From Hyphomonadaceae bacterium (GTDB taxonomy: Bacteria > Pseudomonadota > Alphaproteobacteria > Caulobacterales > Hyphomonadaceae): a stretch of DNA of 64,000 nt. The notes under the pieces are model-generated. The model saw nothing but the letters and a program-made list of their open reading frames with translations. It was not told where the DNA came from and ran no database searches. The position numbers were made by a program, and so were the translations under genes. Shown here piece after piece: positions 11,367 through 22,064 of this stretch. Each line of letters opens with the position of its first letter. Positions within the stretch are counted from its first letter, which is position 1. The DNA is taken from assembly GCA_024742355.1 (NCBI GenBank), contig JANSYM010000008.1:157403-221402 (forward strand). Direction: 5' to 3'.

Positions 11367-12340
11367 GCTGCGAGATCCTCATCAAAGTGCAAAGCTGCGG
11401 CCCCAATAAGCGCTGCTTCGCTCTCCATCAATAAGCGAATTGGAATGGGCTCCATGTAGTGGCTCATAGGTCCGCGATCGAAGAAACGGGACAAGGCCTT
11501 TGGTTGCGCCAGCCATTCGACCAGGCGCTCCGCCACACCACCCGTAATCACGACCCCACCGCGCGTGCCATTGATCAACGCCGCATCGCCCAGTGCATCA
11601 AGCGTGGCACCGGCGCGGATCTCGCAAATATCCCGGCAGAGCGCGTCGCCGGCTTCCGCCCGGCGCATGATTTCGGCCGGCGGCGTGCGTTGCCATTCTA
11701 CGCCGTCGATTTCACATAAAGCGCGGTGGACGGCGTTCAGGCCCGAGCCCGACAGAACCAGTTCCTTGGAAACATAACCATGCTCATCCTTGAGGCGCTT
11801 GGTGAGATCCCATTCGCGCTCGGACCGCGGCGCAAATGCTGCATGGCCGCCCTCGCCCGTCATCACGCGCCATCCGCGCTCGCCTTCGGGCAAAAGCGTC
11901 GCCATGCCGAGACCTGTCCCCGGCCCCGCCACCAGGATGGGTGAGCGCTCATCCGGCACACGCCCGTCATGCAGCAGGCGGAAACTGTCATCGCCAAGTT
12001 CCGGAATCGATCGCGCCATCGCCGCATAATCATTGACCAGACGAATACGCTCCAGCCCGGTTTGTTCGACCAGGTCATGACTGTCGACAATCCAGTCGCG
12101 ATTGGTCAGGCGGACAACGCCGTCCCTGACCGGACCGGCAAATGCGAACAGAGCCTGTTCCGGACTCTTAGTACCGAGTTGCCCCAGATACATGTTCAGC
12201 GCTTCATGGAAGGTGCGGAAACTGTCGCCAGGCATGACCGCGATATCGCCGACCTCAGGATGCCCGGCAAAGCCAAGACGTGCGCGTCCAAAACGGACAT
12301 TGGTGCCGCCAATATCGCCTACAAGTACTGTATCTGGCAT
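11363..12340 (-). CDS. glk: Glucokinase
   Basis: Glucokinase phosphorylates glucose to glucose 6-phosphate, feeding zwf. The 325-residue protein belongs to the proteobacterial Glk family, with the phosphate motif DIGGTNVRFG, the adenosine motif GPGTGLGMATL and the sugar-binding GEGGHAAF. The start is the ATG at 12340, sharing one base with the edd stop (TGATG); a TTG one codon earlier is less likely. Its position between edd and eda means free sugar, rather than PTS-phosphorylated sugar, is the expected input. Confidence 0.94.
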   Translation of the reverse strand: MPDTVLVGDIGGTNVRFGRARLGFAGHPEVGDIAVMPGDSFRTFHEALNMYLGQLGTKSPEQALFAFAGPVRDGVVRLTNRDWIVDSHDLVEQTGLERIRLVNDYAAMARSIPELGDDSFRLLHDGRVPDERSPILVAGPGTGLGMATLLPEGERGWRVMTGEGGHAAFAPRSEREWDLTKRLKDEHGYVSKELVLSGSGLNAVHRALCEIDGVEWQRTPPAEIMRRAEAGDALCRDICEIRAGATLDALGDAALINGTRGGVVITGGVAERLVEWLAQPKALSRFFDRGPMSHYMEPIPIRLLMESEAALIGAAALHFDEDLAA

Positions 12341-14166
12341 CAACGTTCCCCCAACATTGAAAACACACTGCCGCCTTGTTCAGAATTACTGACGGCGGCT
12401 CTAAACCCACCAAAAAGTTCACGGCCTAGTCCGGATGCGGACTGATTGGGCCTGAACGGTGCGGCTTCTCGGTTCTGGAAAGTCGTTGCGTCGACTTTGA
12501 CCTCCAGGCGTCCGGACACGGCATCCAATCGAATGACATCGCCATCCTGGACCTTGGCAATCGGGCCGCCGCGGCTGGCTTCGGGCCCAACATGAATCGC
12601 GGCTGGAAACTTCCCGGAGGCGCCCGACATGCGGCCATCCGTAACCAGAGCCACCTGATGCCCCTTGTCGTGCAGCGCGCCGATGGCGCCGGACAGGCCG
12701 TGCAATTCCGGCATGCCATTCGCGGCGGGTCCCTGGAACCGCACGACGATGACAACATCGCGGTCGAGTTCGCCCGCCTGGAACGCGGCCTTAACGCCGT
12801 CCTGACTGTCGAACACGCGCGCCGGCGCTTCGGTGACATGACGTTCCGGTTTGACGGCGGAAATCTTGATCACACCGCGCCCGAGTGGACCGTCAAGCAT
12901 TTGCAGACCGCCTGTGGCCGCGAATGGATCCTCGATCGGTCGGACAATATCCAGATCGCCGCTTTCGCTCGGGGCTTCGCGCCATTTCAGAGTCTCGCCA
13001 TCGAGCCATGGCTCCTGGCTATAGGTACTGATGGGGCCTGCGGCGCCCATTGCATCACCATGCAACAGTCCGCCTTTCAGCAGTTCGCGCACGATAAAGC
13101 CCATGCCGCCTGCAGCGTGGAAATGATTCACGTCTGCAGGGCCATTCGGATAGATACGGCACAGCAGCGGTACAACTGCACTCACGTCAGCGAAGTCTTC
13201 GAGCGTGACGTCATATCCTGCCGCGGCGGCCATAGCCGGGATGTGCAGCGCATGATTCGTCGATCCGCCCGTCGCCATCAAACCGACCAGAGCATTCACG
13301 AAGGACCGGGCATCAATCATTTTACCTGCCGGACGATAGTCACCCTTGATCGAATTTTGCAGCGCCTGACGCACCGCCGCCCGGGTCAGCGCTTCGCGCA
13401 GCGGCGTGCCCGGGTTCGGGAACGCAGCGCCAGGCAAATGAAAGCCCATGACTTCCATCAGCATCTGATTGGAGTTTGCGGTGCCATAAAACGTGCAGGT
13501 GCCCTGGCTGTGATAGCTCTCGCTCTCGGCGCGCAACAGCTCGTCCCGGCCAACTTTGCCGAGCGCGAATTCCTGGCGAATGCGCTGTTTCTCCGGATTT
13601 GGCAGGCCGGACGGCATCGGTCCTGCCGGCACCATCACGTGTGGCAACCATCCAAACCGCAAAGCCGCAATCGTCAGGCCCGGAATGATCTTGTCGCAGA
13701 CGCCGAGATTGAGCACGGCGTCATAAGCGTCATGGCTGAGCGACACCGCGGACGCCATGGCAATCACATCGCGCGAGAACAGGGACAGCTCCATGCCGTC
13801 CTGGCCCTGGGTGACGCCATCACACATGGCCGGGACGCCGCCAGCAACCTGGGCCGTTGCGGTATTCTTGCGCGCTTCGTCTCTGATGAGGTCCGGATAG
13901 CGTTCAAACGGCGCGTGCGCCGAGAGCATGTCATTGTAGCTCGAAATGATCCCAATATTCGGCCAACCTGATCCCAGGATCTGGGTCTTCTCGATCACCG
14001 CACAGCCAGCAGATGCATGCGCCAGATTGCCTTCAGTCAGTTTGGTTCGCGCGAAACCGTCGTGACGCCGCGCACGGATGAGCTCCAGGTATGCTGCACG
14101 GCTGTCCTTGCTGCGCGCTTCAATCCGCGCTGTGACCTCTGCGATGGTGTCGTGGATCTGTGGCAT
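12340..14166 (-). CDS. edd: 6-phosphogluconate dehydratase
   Basis: Edd converts 6-phosphogluconate to KDPG using a [4Fe-4S] cluster. The 608-residue protein matches family length and shows the cluster cysteine regions: [28 protein letters not shown] and [15 protein letters not shown]. It belongs to the IlvD/Edd family; the operon settles Edd over dihydroxyacid dehydratase. It begins three bases after the zwf stop. The enzyme is normally oxygen-sensitive, so expression would be matched to iron supply, though I see no iron box here. Confidence 0.95.
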   Translation of the reverse strand: MPQIHDTIAEVTARIEARSKDSRAAYLELIRARRHDGFARTKLTEGNLAHASAGCAVIEKTQILGSGWPNIGIISSYNDMLSAHAPFERYPDLIRDEARKNTATAQVAGGVPAMCDGVTQGQDGMELSLFSRDVIAMASAVSLSHDAYDAVLNLGVCDKIIPGLTIAALRFGWLPHVMVPAGPMPSGLPNPEKQRIRQEFALGKVGRDELLRAESESYHSQGTCTFYGTANSNQMLMEVMGFHLPGAAFPNPGTPLREALTRAAVRQALQNSIKGDYRPAGKMIDARSFVNALVGLMATGGSTNHALHIPAMAAAAGYDVTLEDFADVSAVVPLLCRIYPNGPADVNHFHAAGGMGFIVRELLKGGLLHGDAMGAAGPISTYSQEPWLDGETLKWREAPSESGDLDIVRPIEDPFAATGGLQMLDGPLGRGVIKISAVKPERHVTEAPARVFDSQDGVKAAFQAGELDRDVVIVVRFQGPAANGMPELHGLSGAIGALHDKGHQVALVTDGRMSGASGKFPAAIHVGPEASRGGPIAKVQDGDVIRLDAVSGRLEVKVDATTFQNREAAPFRPNQSASGLGRELFGGFRAAVSNSEQGGSVFSMLGER

Positions 14167-14169
14167 CGC

Positions 14170-15636
14170 CTAACCGACCTCCCACCAGTCGCGATCATCA
14201 CGCCGCAACATCAGGCGCGCTTCCACGGGGCCATCTTCCAGTCCAGCCTGATAGGACTGCATTGGCACATCGGCCTGGTCCCAGGCTTCCAGCAATCCAT
14301 CGACCCATTTCCAGGCCGCTTCAACTTCTTCGCGGCGCATGAACAATGAGAGATTGCCACGCACGACATCCATCAGCAGGCGCTCATAGGCATCAGGATA
14401 GCGGACGGCAAAATTGTCGGCATAAGACAGGTTGAGCGGCAGGGACTTAATACGCAATCCACCCGGACCTGGCTCCTTGATCTGCAAGAACAGTTGAACC
14501 CCTTCATCCGGCTGGACATTGATGACCAGACGGTTGGTTTGCGGCTCAGTCTCACCAAACATGGAGTGCGGCGTTTCCCGGAACTGTACGACAATCTCCG
14601 AGTGCCGCCCCTTCATGCGCTTTCCGGTGCGCAAGTAAAACGGAACCTGTGACCAGCGCCAATTGTCAATCGAGGCCTTGATCGCAACAAATGTCTCGGT
14701 GCTGCTCTCATGCCCGAGTTCATCGAGGTAGCCTTTGACCGCCTCGCCCTGAACCGCCCCGGCGGCATACTGCGCACGCACCGTGTCTTCGCGCGCCTCT
14801 CCCGGAGTGATCGGCTTCAGGGCTTCCAGGACCTTGATTTTTTCGGTCCGAATGGCGTCACCATCAATCGAATTCGGCGGCTCCATAGCGATCAGGCACA
14901 AGAGCTGGAGCAAGTGATTTTGAACCATGTCCCGCAAGGCGCCGGAGCCATCATAATATCCAGCGCGGTCACCGACCCCGTAATGTTCCGACACGGTGAT
15001 CTGAATGTGGTCAATCGCGGTGCGGTTCCAGAGCGGCTCGAACAGGGAGTTCGCGAACCGCAAGACCATCAGATTCTGAACCGTTTCTTTGCCGAGATAA
15101 TGGTCGATACGGTAGATGCACTCTTCGGCGAAAACGGCACCGACGCCTTCATTGATCTTGTGGGCAGAGGCGAGGTCAGTTCCGATCGGTTTTTCCAACA
15201 CGACGCGAGTATTGCCCTCACTCAATCCGGCATTCCCTAGCGCTTCACAAATCGGCACGTAGATCTTCGGGGTCACCGCGAGATAGAAGACAAGCGGTCG
15301 ATTGGGGTCTTCCGTGATGTGTGCCTTCAGATCAGCCCAGTCAGCGTCCGGATCGGTCGCATCCATGGTCACGTAATACAGGTGCTTTTCGAATTTTTTC
15401 CAATCCGATTTGCTGACGCTGTCGGGAGACGCCGCGCAGCAGGCTTCAAATGCGAATTTGCGGAACGCGGCATCATCGAACTCGGAACGAGAAATGCCGA
15501 CAATGTGCGCATCTTCGGGAATTTGCCCGTCTGCCCAACGGTGATAAAGCGCCGGCAGGAGCTTGCGACGTGACAGATCTCCTGTCCCGCCAAATATGAC
15601 AATATCGAATGAGCCAACGGGAATAAACTCGGCCAT
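14170..15636 (-). CDS. zwf: Glucose-6-phosphate 1-dehydrogenase
   Basis: Zwf oxidises glucose 6-phosphate to 6-phosphogluconolactone, giving NADPH. The 488-residue protein shows the nucleotide motif GGTGDLSRRKLLPALY and the active-site RIDHYLGKE. It leads the five-gene Entner-Doudoroff operon. The lactonase gene pgl, which often sits next to zwf, is absent from the operon and the window, so lactone hydrolysis must be spontaneous or encoded elsewhere. Confidence 0.96.
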   Translation of the reverse strand: MAEFIPVGSFDIVIFGGTGDLSRRKLLPALYHRWADGQIPEDAHIVGISRSEFDDAAFRKFAFEACCAASPDSVSKSDWKKFEKHLYYVTMDATDPDADWADLKAHITEDPNRPLVFYLAVTPKIYVPICEALGNAGLSEGNTRVVLEKPIGTDLASAHKINEGVGAVFAEECIYRIDHYLGKETVQNLMVLRFANSLFEPLWNRTAIDHIQITVSEHYGVGDRAGYYDGSGALRDMVQNHLLQLLCLIAMEPPNSIDGDAIRTEKIKVLEALKPITPGEAREDTVRAQYAAGAVQGEAVKGYLDELGHESSTETFVAIKASIDNWRWSQVPFYLRTGKRMKGRHSEIVVQFRETPHSMFGETEPQTNRLVINVQPDEGVQLFLQIKEPGPGGLRIKSLPLNLSYADNFAVRYPDAYERLLMDVVRGNLSLFMRREEVEAAWKWVDGLLEAWDQADVPMQSYQAGLEDGPVEARLMLRRDDRDWWEVG

Positions 15637-15670
15637 TCTGCTCCCTCACACGTGTATTTTATCCTGTGAC

Positions 15671-15699
15671 CCTATGCGCTGACGTGACAGCGGTGTCAA
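15671..15699 (-). promoter_or_regulatory. Possible sigma-70 promoter of zwf with an overlapping palindrome
   Basis: On the minus strand TTGACA (15699-15694) is followed after 17 bases by CATAGG (15676-15671), about 35 bases before zwf. The -10 is weak. TGACA-GCGG-TGTCA (15685-15698) overlaps the -35 and could be an operator. Confidence 0.4.
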
Positions 15700-15715
15700 C
15701 GGTTTTACCGCCAAG

Positions 15716-15743
15716 AAAAAACCCCGGAGGAAGCGCTCCGGGG
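15716..15743 (-). terminator. Rho-independent terminator of the ilv operon
   Basis: On the minus strand CCCCGGAG, loop CGCTTC and CTCCGGGG form a perfect 8-bp GC-rich stem followed by TTTTTT. It lies 22 bases after the ilvC stop and separates the ilv operon from zwf. Confidence 0.93.
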
Positions 15744-15765
15744 CCTTTCTACAATAGCGACCGCT

Positions 15766-17412
<1,647 letters not shown>

Positions 17413-17416
<4 letters not shown>

Positions 17417-18093
17417 TGGACGGTCTCCTTGCGTTCGCCAAGCGCGATGCCTGGGCGGCGAGATTTCAACATGGCTTTCAGACTATTGGCACGATCGATA
17501 GCGTCCGTGCGATGGTCCATACGCTGATCGTCATAGCGGTCGACCACGGTATCGCGTCGGCGCGGATCAAGATGGGCCTGCAGCTCAGACACCAGCAACC
17601 GCCGACAATCGTCGATGAAGTCGGCGCTATTGTCTGCCGTCGGCCCGCCCTGCCGGGTCAATGCCTCAACTTCGTAATAGGCCAGCATCAGCGCATCCAG
17701 GATGGGTGGGCGAGAGCCGCGATAAGCGCCCTCTTTCTCAGACCCCTTGCTTGACGGATCGATATTGGGAAAAAACAGGCGTCCCCGCTCGACCAGCGAA
17801 GACAGAGCAAGCAGCATGTTTACCCGCTGCTGAAAGAAGCTCGCATCATTCGACTGGTGCTGGCGGGTTCGCGCAAACATCGCGGCCCGGTTGAGCACAT
17901 CGATGCAGGCATTGCCCCAGCCGAGGCTTTGCGTATCGACATTATGGCGCAGGTTTTCGAGCTGCAAGGCCCGCTGTTTCTGCGTTTCGCGACCACTGAT
18001 ATACGCTCCAACCAGCGCGACAATGGCGGACAGGATCGCGACCACCACTTCAATGTGGCTTTGCATCCAACCAATCAGATTATCCAGGCCCAT
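17413..18093 (-). CDS. Unknown membrane-anchored protein inside the ilv operon
   Basis: I do not recognise this protein. From the ATG at 18093 (AGGGGG upstream) it has 226 residues: one membrane helix near residues 12-34 (VVVAILSAIVALVGAYISG), then a polar, arginine-rich helical region with coiled-coil character (ETQKQRALQLENLRHN) and a charged C-terminus (DPRRRDTVVDRYDD). An alternative ATG at 18162 shares a base with the ilvI stop (TGATG) and would add 23 residues. Its stop overlaps the ilvH start. Coupling at one or both ends ties its expression to branched-chain synthesis; function unknown. Confidence 0.75.
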
Positions 18094-18161
18094 GGCGACC
18101 CCCTGTTTCTGGGGGATGCTTTTGCCAGAGGCCGTCGCAAGGGAAAAGAGACCAGATGACA

Positions 18162-19934
18162 TCAAACAAGCTTCCGGCCAGCCTCATCGATCTCATCGCC
18201 GGTAATCTCGGACAGGATCATTTCATTATGGGCCGCGCCTGACGGGATCATGGGCAGGCAATTCTCGGCCTTGGTCACGCGGCAATCGAAGACCACAGGG
18301 CCATCATAGTCGATCATCTCCTCGATCCTGGCATCGAGCTCGTCAGGGTGATCGCAAGTCAGTCCCAGACCGCCATAGGCCTCGGCCAGCTTGACGAAAT
18401 CCGGCAGACTTTCCGAATAGGTGTGTGAGTAGCGCTCGCCATGCAGCAATTCCTGCCACTGGCGCACCATGCCCATCCATTCATTGTTGAGGATGAAGAT
18501 CTTGATTGGCAGCTTGTGCTGAACCGCAGTTGAAAGCTCCTGCAGCACCATCTGCACGGACGCTTCACCGGCAATATCAATCACCAGAGATTCCGGGTGC
18601 GCGGCCTGAATGCCAACCGCCGCCGGCAAGCCATACCCCATGGTGCCGAGCCCGCCGCTGGTCATCCAGCGATTGGGCTCCTCGAAATGATAGTGTTGAG
18701 CCGCCCACATTTGGTGCTGGCCGACCTCGGTCGAGATATAGGTGTCGCGGTCCTTGGTCAGCTCATACAGGCGCTCGATCGCGTATTGCGGTTTGATCTC
18801 GCCGTCATTGTCGCCATAGGCAAAACAGTCGCGCGACCGCCAGCGATCAATCTGCGCTTTCCAGTCAGTCAGGTCTTGCGGCTTGGTTTTGCCCCAGGCT
18901 TTGATCAGCGCGTTGAGCGCCTCACCGCTATCGGCAATGATCGGCACGTCGGCGCGGATGACCTTGTTGATTGAGCTCGGGTCAATATCGATATGGATCT
19001 TCTTCGAGCCTGGCGAGAACGCATCAATGCGCCCGGTCACACGATCATCGAAGCGTGCGCCGACACAGATCATCAGATCGCAATCGTGCATGGCGTGGTT
19101 GGCTTCATACGATCCGTGCATGCCGAGCATGCCGAGCCAATCCTCATGGCTGGCCGGAAACGCGCCGAGCCCCATCAGGGTCGAGGTGACCGGAAAGCCC
19201 GTCACAGCTTGCAATTTGCGCAGAGCCTCACTCGCCTTCGGTCCGGAATTGATCACGCCGCCGCCCGTATAGAAGACAGGCCGCCGGGCCTTTTTCATCA
19301 GCTGGATAGCGTGCTTGATGGCATGCACGCTCGGCTCGGTTTGCGGCTTGTAGGTGGCTTTGTGGATGCCTTCCTTGCCGACATAGGTGCCGCTCGCGAA
19401 CTGAACATCCTTGGGAATATCGATGACGACCGGCCCGGGACGGCCCGTCGTCGCGATCAGGAAAGCCTCATGAATGGTGCGCGCCAGATCTTCAACATCC
19501 GTGACGAGATAATTGTGTTTGGCGCAGCAGCGCGTGATGCCGACCGTATCGCATTCCTGGAACGCATCCGTTCCAATCAGATGCGTCGGGACCTGCCCTG
19601 TAATGACCACCATCGGGATCGAATCCATCATCGCATCGGTGATCGGCGTCACCATGTTCGTGGCGCCCGGGCCTGACGTCACAAGAGCAACGCCGGCCTT
19701 GCCGGTCGAGCGGGCATAGCCTTCGGCCGCATGCCCGGCGCCCTGCTCGTGGCGCACCAGCACGTGGCGGATCGAAGGTTCGCTGAAGAGCGCATCATAG
19801 ATTGGGAGGACCGCGCCGCCGGGATAGCCGAACATCACATCCACACCCTGTTCCTTGAGCGCGGTAATGACGATCTCGGCACCAGTCATCTGGCGCGTGT
19901 CGGTCTTGGCCTCAGGTTTGGTCTGCATGTCCAT
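18162..19934 (-). CDS. ilvI: Acetolactate synthase large (catalytic) subunit
   Basis: This thiamine-diphosphate enzyme condenses pyruvate with pyruvate or 2-ketobutyrate. The 590-residue protein has the N-terminal FGYPGGAVLPIYDAL, the catalytic glutamate in RHEQGAGHAAEGYARSTGK, an FAD-binding middle domain, and the ThDP/Mg site IAGEASVQM followed by ILNNEWMGMVRQW. At the canonical GDxS position the aspartate is glutamate here. AAGGA precedes the ATG by eight bases. The gene could equally be named ilvB; I use ilvI by context. An attenuator lies directly upstream. Confidence 0.95.
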   Translation of the reverse strand: MDMQTKPEAKTDTRQMTGAEIVITALKEQGVDVMFGYPGGAVLPIYDALFSEPSIRHVLVRHEQGAGHAAEGYARSTGKAGVALVTSGPGATNMVTPITDAMMDSIPMVVITGQVPTHLIGTDAFQECDTVGITRCCAKHNYLVTDVEDLARTIHEAFLIATTGRPGPVVIDIPKDVQFASGTYVGKEGIHKATYKPQTEPSVHAIKHAIQLMKKARRPVFYTGGGVINSGPKASEALRKLQAVTGFPVTSTLMGLGAFPASHEDWLGMLGMHGSYEANHAMHDCDLMICVGARFDDRVTGRIDAFSPGSKKIHIDIDPSSINKVIRADVPIIADSGEALNALIKAWGKTKPQDLTDWKAQIDRWRSRDCFAYGDNDGEIKPQYAIERLYELTKDRDTYISTEVGQHQMWAAQHYHFEEPNRWMTSGGLGTMGYGLPAAVGIQAAHPESLVIDIAGEASVQMVLQELSTAVQHKLPIKIFILNNEWMGMVRQWQELLHGERYSHTYSESLPDFVKLAEAYGGLGLTCDHPDELDARIEEMIDYDGPVVFDCRVTKAENCLPMIPSGAAHNEMILSEITGDEIDEAGRKLV

Positions 19935-19984
19935 GATCTTGGTCCTTGAAGATTTGCAGGGTTTGGTGGAGCGGGTTTGAGTTT

Positions 19985-20014
19985 AAAAAAAAGGGCCCCG
20001 TGTGAGAGACCCTT
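19985..20014 (-). terminator. Attenuator terminator before ilvI
   Basis: On the minus strand AAGGGTC (20014-20008) pairs with GGCCCTT (19997-19991) with one G-U pair, followed by eight T residues (19992-19985). It stands between the leader peptide and ilvI, as expected for an amino-acid attenuator. Confidence 0.87.
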
Positions 20015-20021
20015 GTTACAA

Positions 20022-20060
20022 GCACCTGCGACTGACGAACGGTTCCGTCAGCGCAGGTGC
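20022..20060 (-). promoter_or_regulatory. Leader pause hairpin of the ilv attenuator
   Basis: The arms GCACCTGCG plus CTGACG (20022-20030, 20032-20037) and CGTCAG plus CGCAGGTGC (20046-20060) pair over 15 bp with a single bulge at 20031. On the transcript the first arm is formed by the last codons and stop of the leader peptide, so ribosome position would control folding. Confidence 0.85.
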
Positions 20061-20089
20061 CTAATAACGAGTACGACTGTTGGACGCAT
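20048..20089 (-). CDS. ilvL: ilv operon leader peptide
   Basis: A 13-codon reading frame, MRPTVVLVIRHLR, sits just after GGGAGGA at good ribosome spacing. Five of six consecutive residues in TVVLVI are valine, leucine or isoleucine, the end products of this operon. The stop codon lies inside the pause hairpin, and a terminator with eight T residues follows before ilvI. This is the classic arrangement in which scarcity of charged branched-chain tRNA stalls the ribosome and prevents the terminator from forming. As I recall, attenuation has been reported for ilvBN in Caulobacter. The peptide itself probably has no function after synthesis. Confidence 0.88.
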   Translation of the reverse strand: MRPTVVLVIRHLR

Positions 20090-20117
20090 GAAGCGTTTCC
20101 TCCCAAAAGTTGATTGG

Positions 20118-20146
20118 GGCATAACTTACCTCTTAACCCCCGTCAA
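20118..20146 (-). promoter_or_regulatory. Sigma-70 promoter of the ilv operon
   Basis: On the minus strand TTGACG (20146-20141) is followed after exactly 17 bases by TATGCC (20123-20118). Transcription would start near 20111, giving a leader of about 175 bases that includes the leader peptide and attenuator. The promoter overlaps the miaA stop codon. Confidence 0.65.
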
Positions 20147-21065
20147 CCTCCTTATAAAGGGCAAGAATTACCCGCATACGGTCATCAAGCGAAAGGCTTG
20201 GAATCCTTGGCCAAAATGGGAACTGGCGCCCGATCCAGGTGAACTGGCGCTTGGCATAGCGGCGGGTGTCGCGCTTGGCGTTCTCAGCCGCGCCCTCAGC
20301 GCTGATATCACCGCGCAGATAGGCCAGCAGCCACGGGATGCCATGCGCCTTCATTGCGGGAAGGTCTTCAGGCAGGTTTTGTGCGGCCAGTCCTTTGGCC
20401 TCCTCCATAGCGCCTTCCATCAACATGCCTTCAAAGCGCCGGTCTATACGCGCGTAGAGGCGTGGCCGCGTGGGCGTCAGCGCCACGCCGAGCCAGTCCT
20501 CATGGTCGAGAATGGCGCGGCCTTTCTTGCCCTGGAAGGCGGTGATCGATTTGCCGGTCGCAAGCCAGACTTCAAGGGCACGAAACAGACGCTGGCGATC
20601 GCCGGCGCCGAGCTTTGTCGCGGTCTCAAGATCAACCTGTTCGAGCTTCTCGCGCAGAGCCGCTACGCCGCCCTGCTTTTGCAGCTCGTTCACCTCGGCC
20701 CGCACATCTTCAGGCACTGGCGGAATCTCTGACAGCCCTTCGATCAGCGCCAGATGGTAGAGCCCCGTGCCGCCAATGATGATCGGCACCTTGCCGCGCC
20801 GCTGAACCTTGGCGATGACGGGCTTTACGTCGTCGAGCCACTTGCCCGTGGAGTAGCGCTCAGCCGCCGCGACGTGCCCGAACAGATGATGCTCCACGCC
20901 GTCCATTTCCGCCGCCGCCGGGCGGGCGGAGATGACGCGCAGGTCGCGATAGACCTGCATTGAGTCAGCATTGATGACTTCCCCGTCCAGGCGTTTGGCG
21001 AGCGCTACGGAGAGCGCCGACTTCCCACTGGCAGTGGGGCCATGAATAAGGATTGCAGGTTTCAT
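20133..21065 (-). CDS. miaA: tRNA dimethylallyltransferase MiaA
   Basis: MiaA adds a dimethylallyl group to A37 of tRNAs that read UNN codons. The 310-residue protein has the P-loop HGPTASGKSALS, the substrate motif NADSMQVYRDL and the GGTGLYHLALIEGL segment, with the zinc-free C-terminal tail usual in bacteria. The ATG at 21065 starts the P-loop domain properly; a longer in-frame extension would cross the divergent serB promoter region. MiaA modification influences attenuation of amino-acid operons in enteric bacteria, so its place just upstream of the ilv attenuator is suggestive, though this may be coincidence. Confidence 0.95.
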   Translation of the reverse strand: MKPAILIHGPTASGKSALSVALAKRLDGEVINADSMQVYRDLRVISARPAAAEMDGVEHHLFGHVAAAERYSTGKWLDDVKPVIAKVQRRGKVPIIIGGTGLYHLALIEGLSEIPPVPEDVRAEVNELQKQGGVAALREKLEQVDLETATKLGAGDRQRLFRALEVWLATGKSITAFQGKKGRAILDHEDWLGVALTPTRPRLYARIDRRFEGMLMEGAMEEAKGLAAQNLPEDLPAMKAHGIPWLLAYLRGDISAEGAAENAKRDTRRYAKRQFTWIGRQFPFWPRIPSLSLDDRMRVILALYKEVDGG

Positions 21066-21116
21066 ACAATCAGTCGTAAGAAGCACGCCGCAACGCGTAA
21101 AGACAGGAATGCTGCC

Positions 21117-22064
21117 ATGGCCGCAAAAACCCTTGATTCCAATTACATAGCGACCCTGGTTGCGCCAAAATCGTTTGACGTTGCCGAGTTCGAAGCGGCG
21201 CTGGAAACAGCGCACCTTGCCCCAACTGCTCCCCTTCGCTGGCTCAGCAAAGAGAGCAAATGGACAGCTGTAGAAGTCCCGGTCGAATTCACTGCCGACA
21301 ATCCCGCGTCAGTCCAACGCTCAAACTTGCACAAGGCCCGCACAGACTTGCGCGAGTGCCTCGCAGACCGCGCTGACGCGGCGCTCATCCCTGCACAAAA
21401 TCGCAAGAAAAAGCTGCTCGTCTCGGACATGGACTCGACCATTATCGAACAGGAATGTCTCGATGAGCTTGCTGCCTATGCCGGGCTCAAGGATGAGATC
21501 GCGGCGATTACGGCGCGCGCCATGGCCGGCGAACTCGATTTCGAAGGGGCGCTGACAGAACGGGTTGGCAAGCTGAACGGGCTCGCCATCGACGCGCTGC
21601 AGAAATGCTTCGATGAGCGCATTTCGCTGATGCCGGGGGCGAAAACCCTGACGGCAACCATGTCGGCGCATTCAGCTTTCTGTCTGCTCGTCTCTGGCGG
21701 CTTCACCTTCTTCACCGAACGGGTCGCCGCCGCAACCGGGTTTGATGCGCACAAGGGCAATGCGCTGGTGGATGACGGTCAGGCGCTGACCGGCGAGGTC
21801 GGGCGGCCCATTCTCGGGCGCGAGGCCAAGCTCGAAGCGCTGGATGATTGCGCCTTCGCCAATGGCATTACCCGCACAGATGCGCTGGCCATGGGTGACG
21901 GGGCGAATGACCTCGCCATGATCGAAGCCGCCGGTCTCGGCCTGGCCGTGCATGCCAAGCCGATTGTGGCCGCCGCAGCTGATGCCGCGATCAATGTCAC
22001 CGACCTGACGGCAGCGCTCTATTTTCAGGGCTATACGGACGATGAGATCGTCTGGCGCGACTGA
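21117..22064 (+). CDS. serB: Phosphoserine phosphatase SerB
   Basis: SerB removes phosphate from phosphoserine in the last step of serine synthesis. The 315-residue protein has an N-terminal ACT-like domain of about 80 residues and a HAD-fold domain with the motifs DMDSTIIEQECLDEL (nucleophile Asp), VSGGFTFF and MGDGANDLAMIEAAG. The ATG at 21117 is chosen over an upstream frame start at 21042, which would overlap the divergent miaA start. The stop codon TGA abuts the degP stop with no spacer. Confidence 0.94.
   Translation: MAAKTLDSNYIATLVAPKSFDVAEFEAALETAHLAPTAPLRWLSKESKWTAVEVPVEFTADNPASVQRSNLHKARTDLRECLADRADAALIPAQNRKKKLLVSDMDSTIIEQECLDELAAYAGLKDEIAAITARAMAGELDFEGALTERVGKLNGLAIDALQKCFDERISLMPGAKTLTATMSAHSAFCLLVSGGFTFFTERVAAATGFDAHKGNALVDDGQALTGEVGRPILGREAKLEALDDCAFANGITRTDALAMGDGANDLAMIEAAGLGLAVHAKPIVAAAADAAINVTDLTAALYFQGYTDDEIVWRD

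Noticed and set aside
12592..13971. Long plus-strand frame of 459 codons opposite edd
   Set aside because: It is antisense to a certain gene; high-GC coding sequence commonly leaves such long shadow frames.
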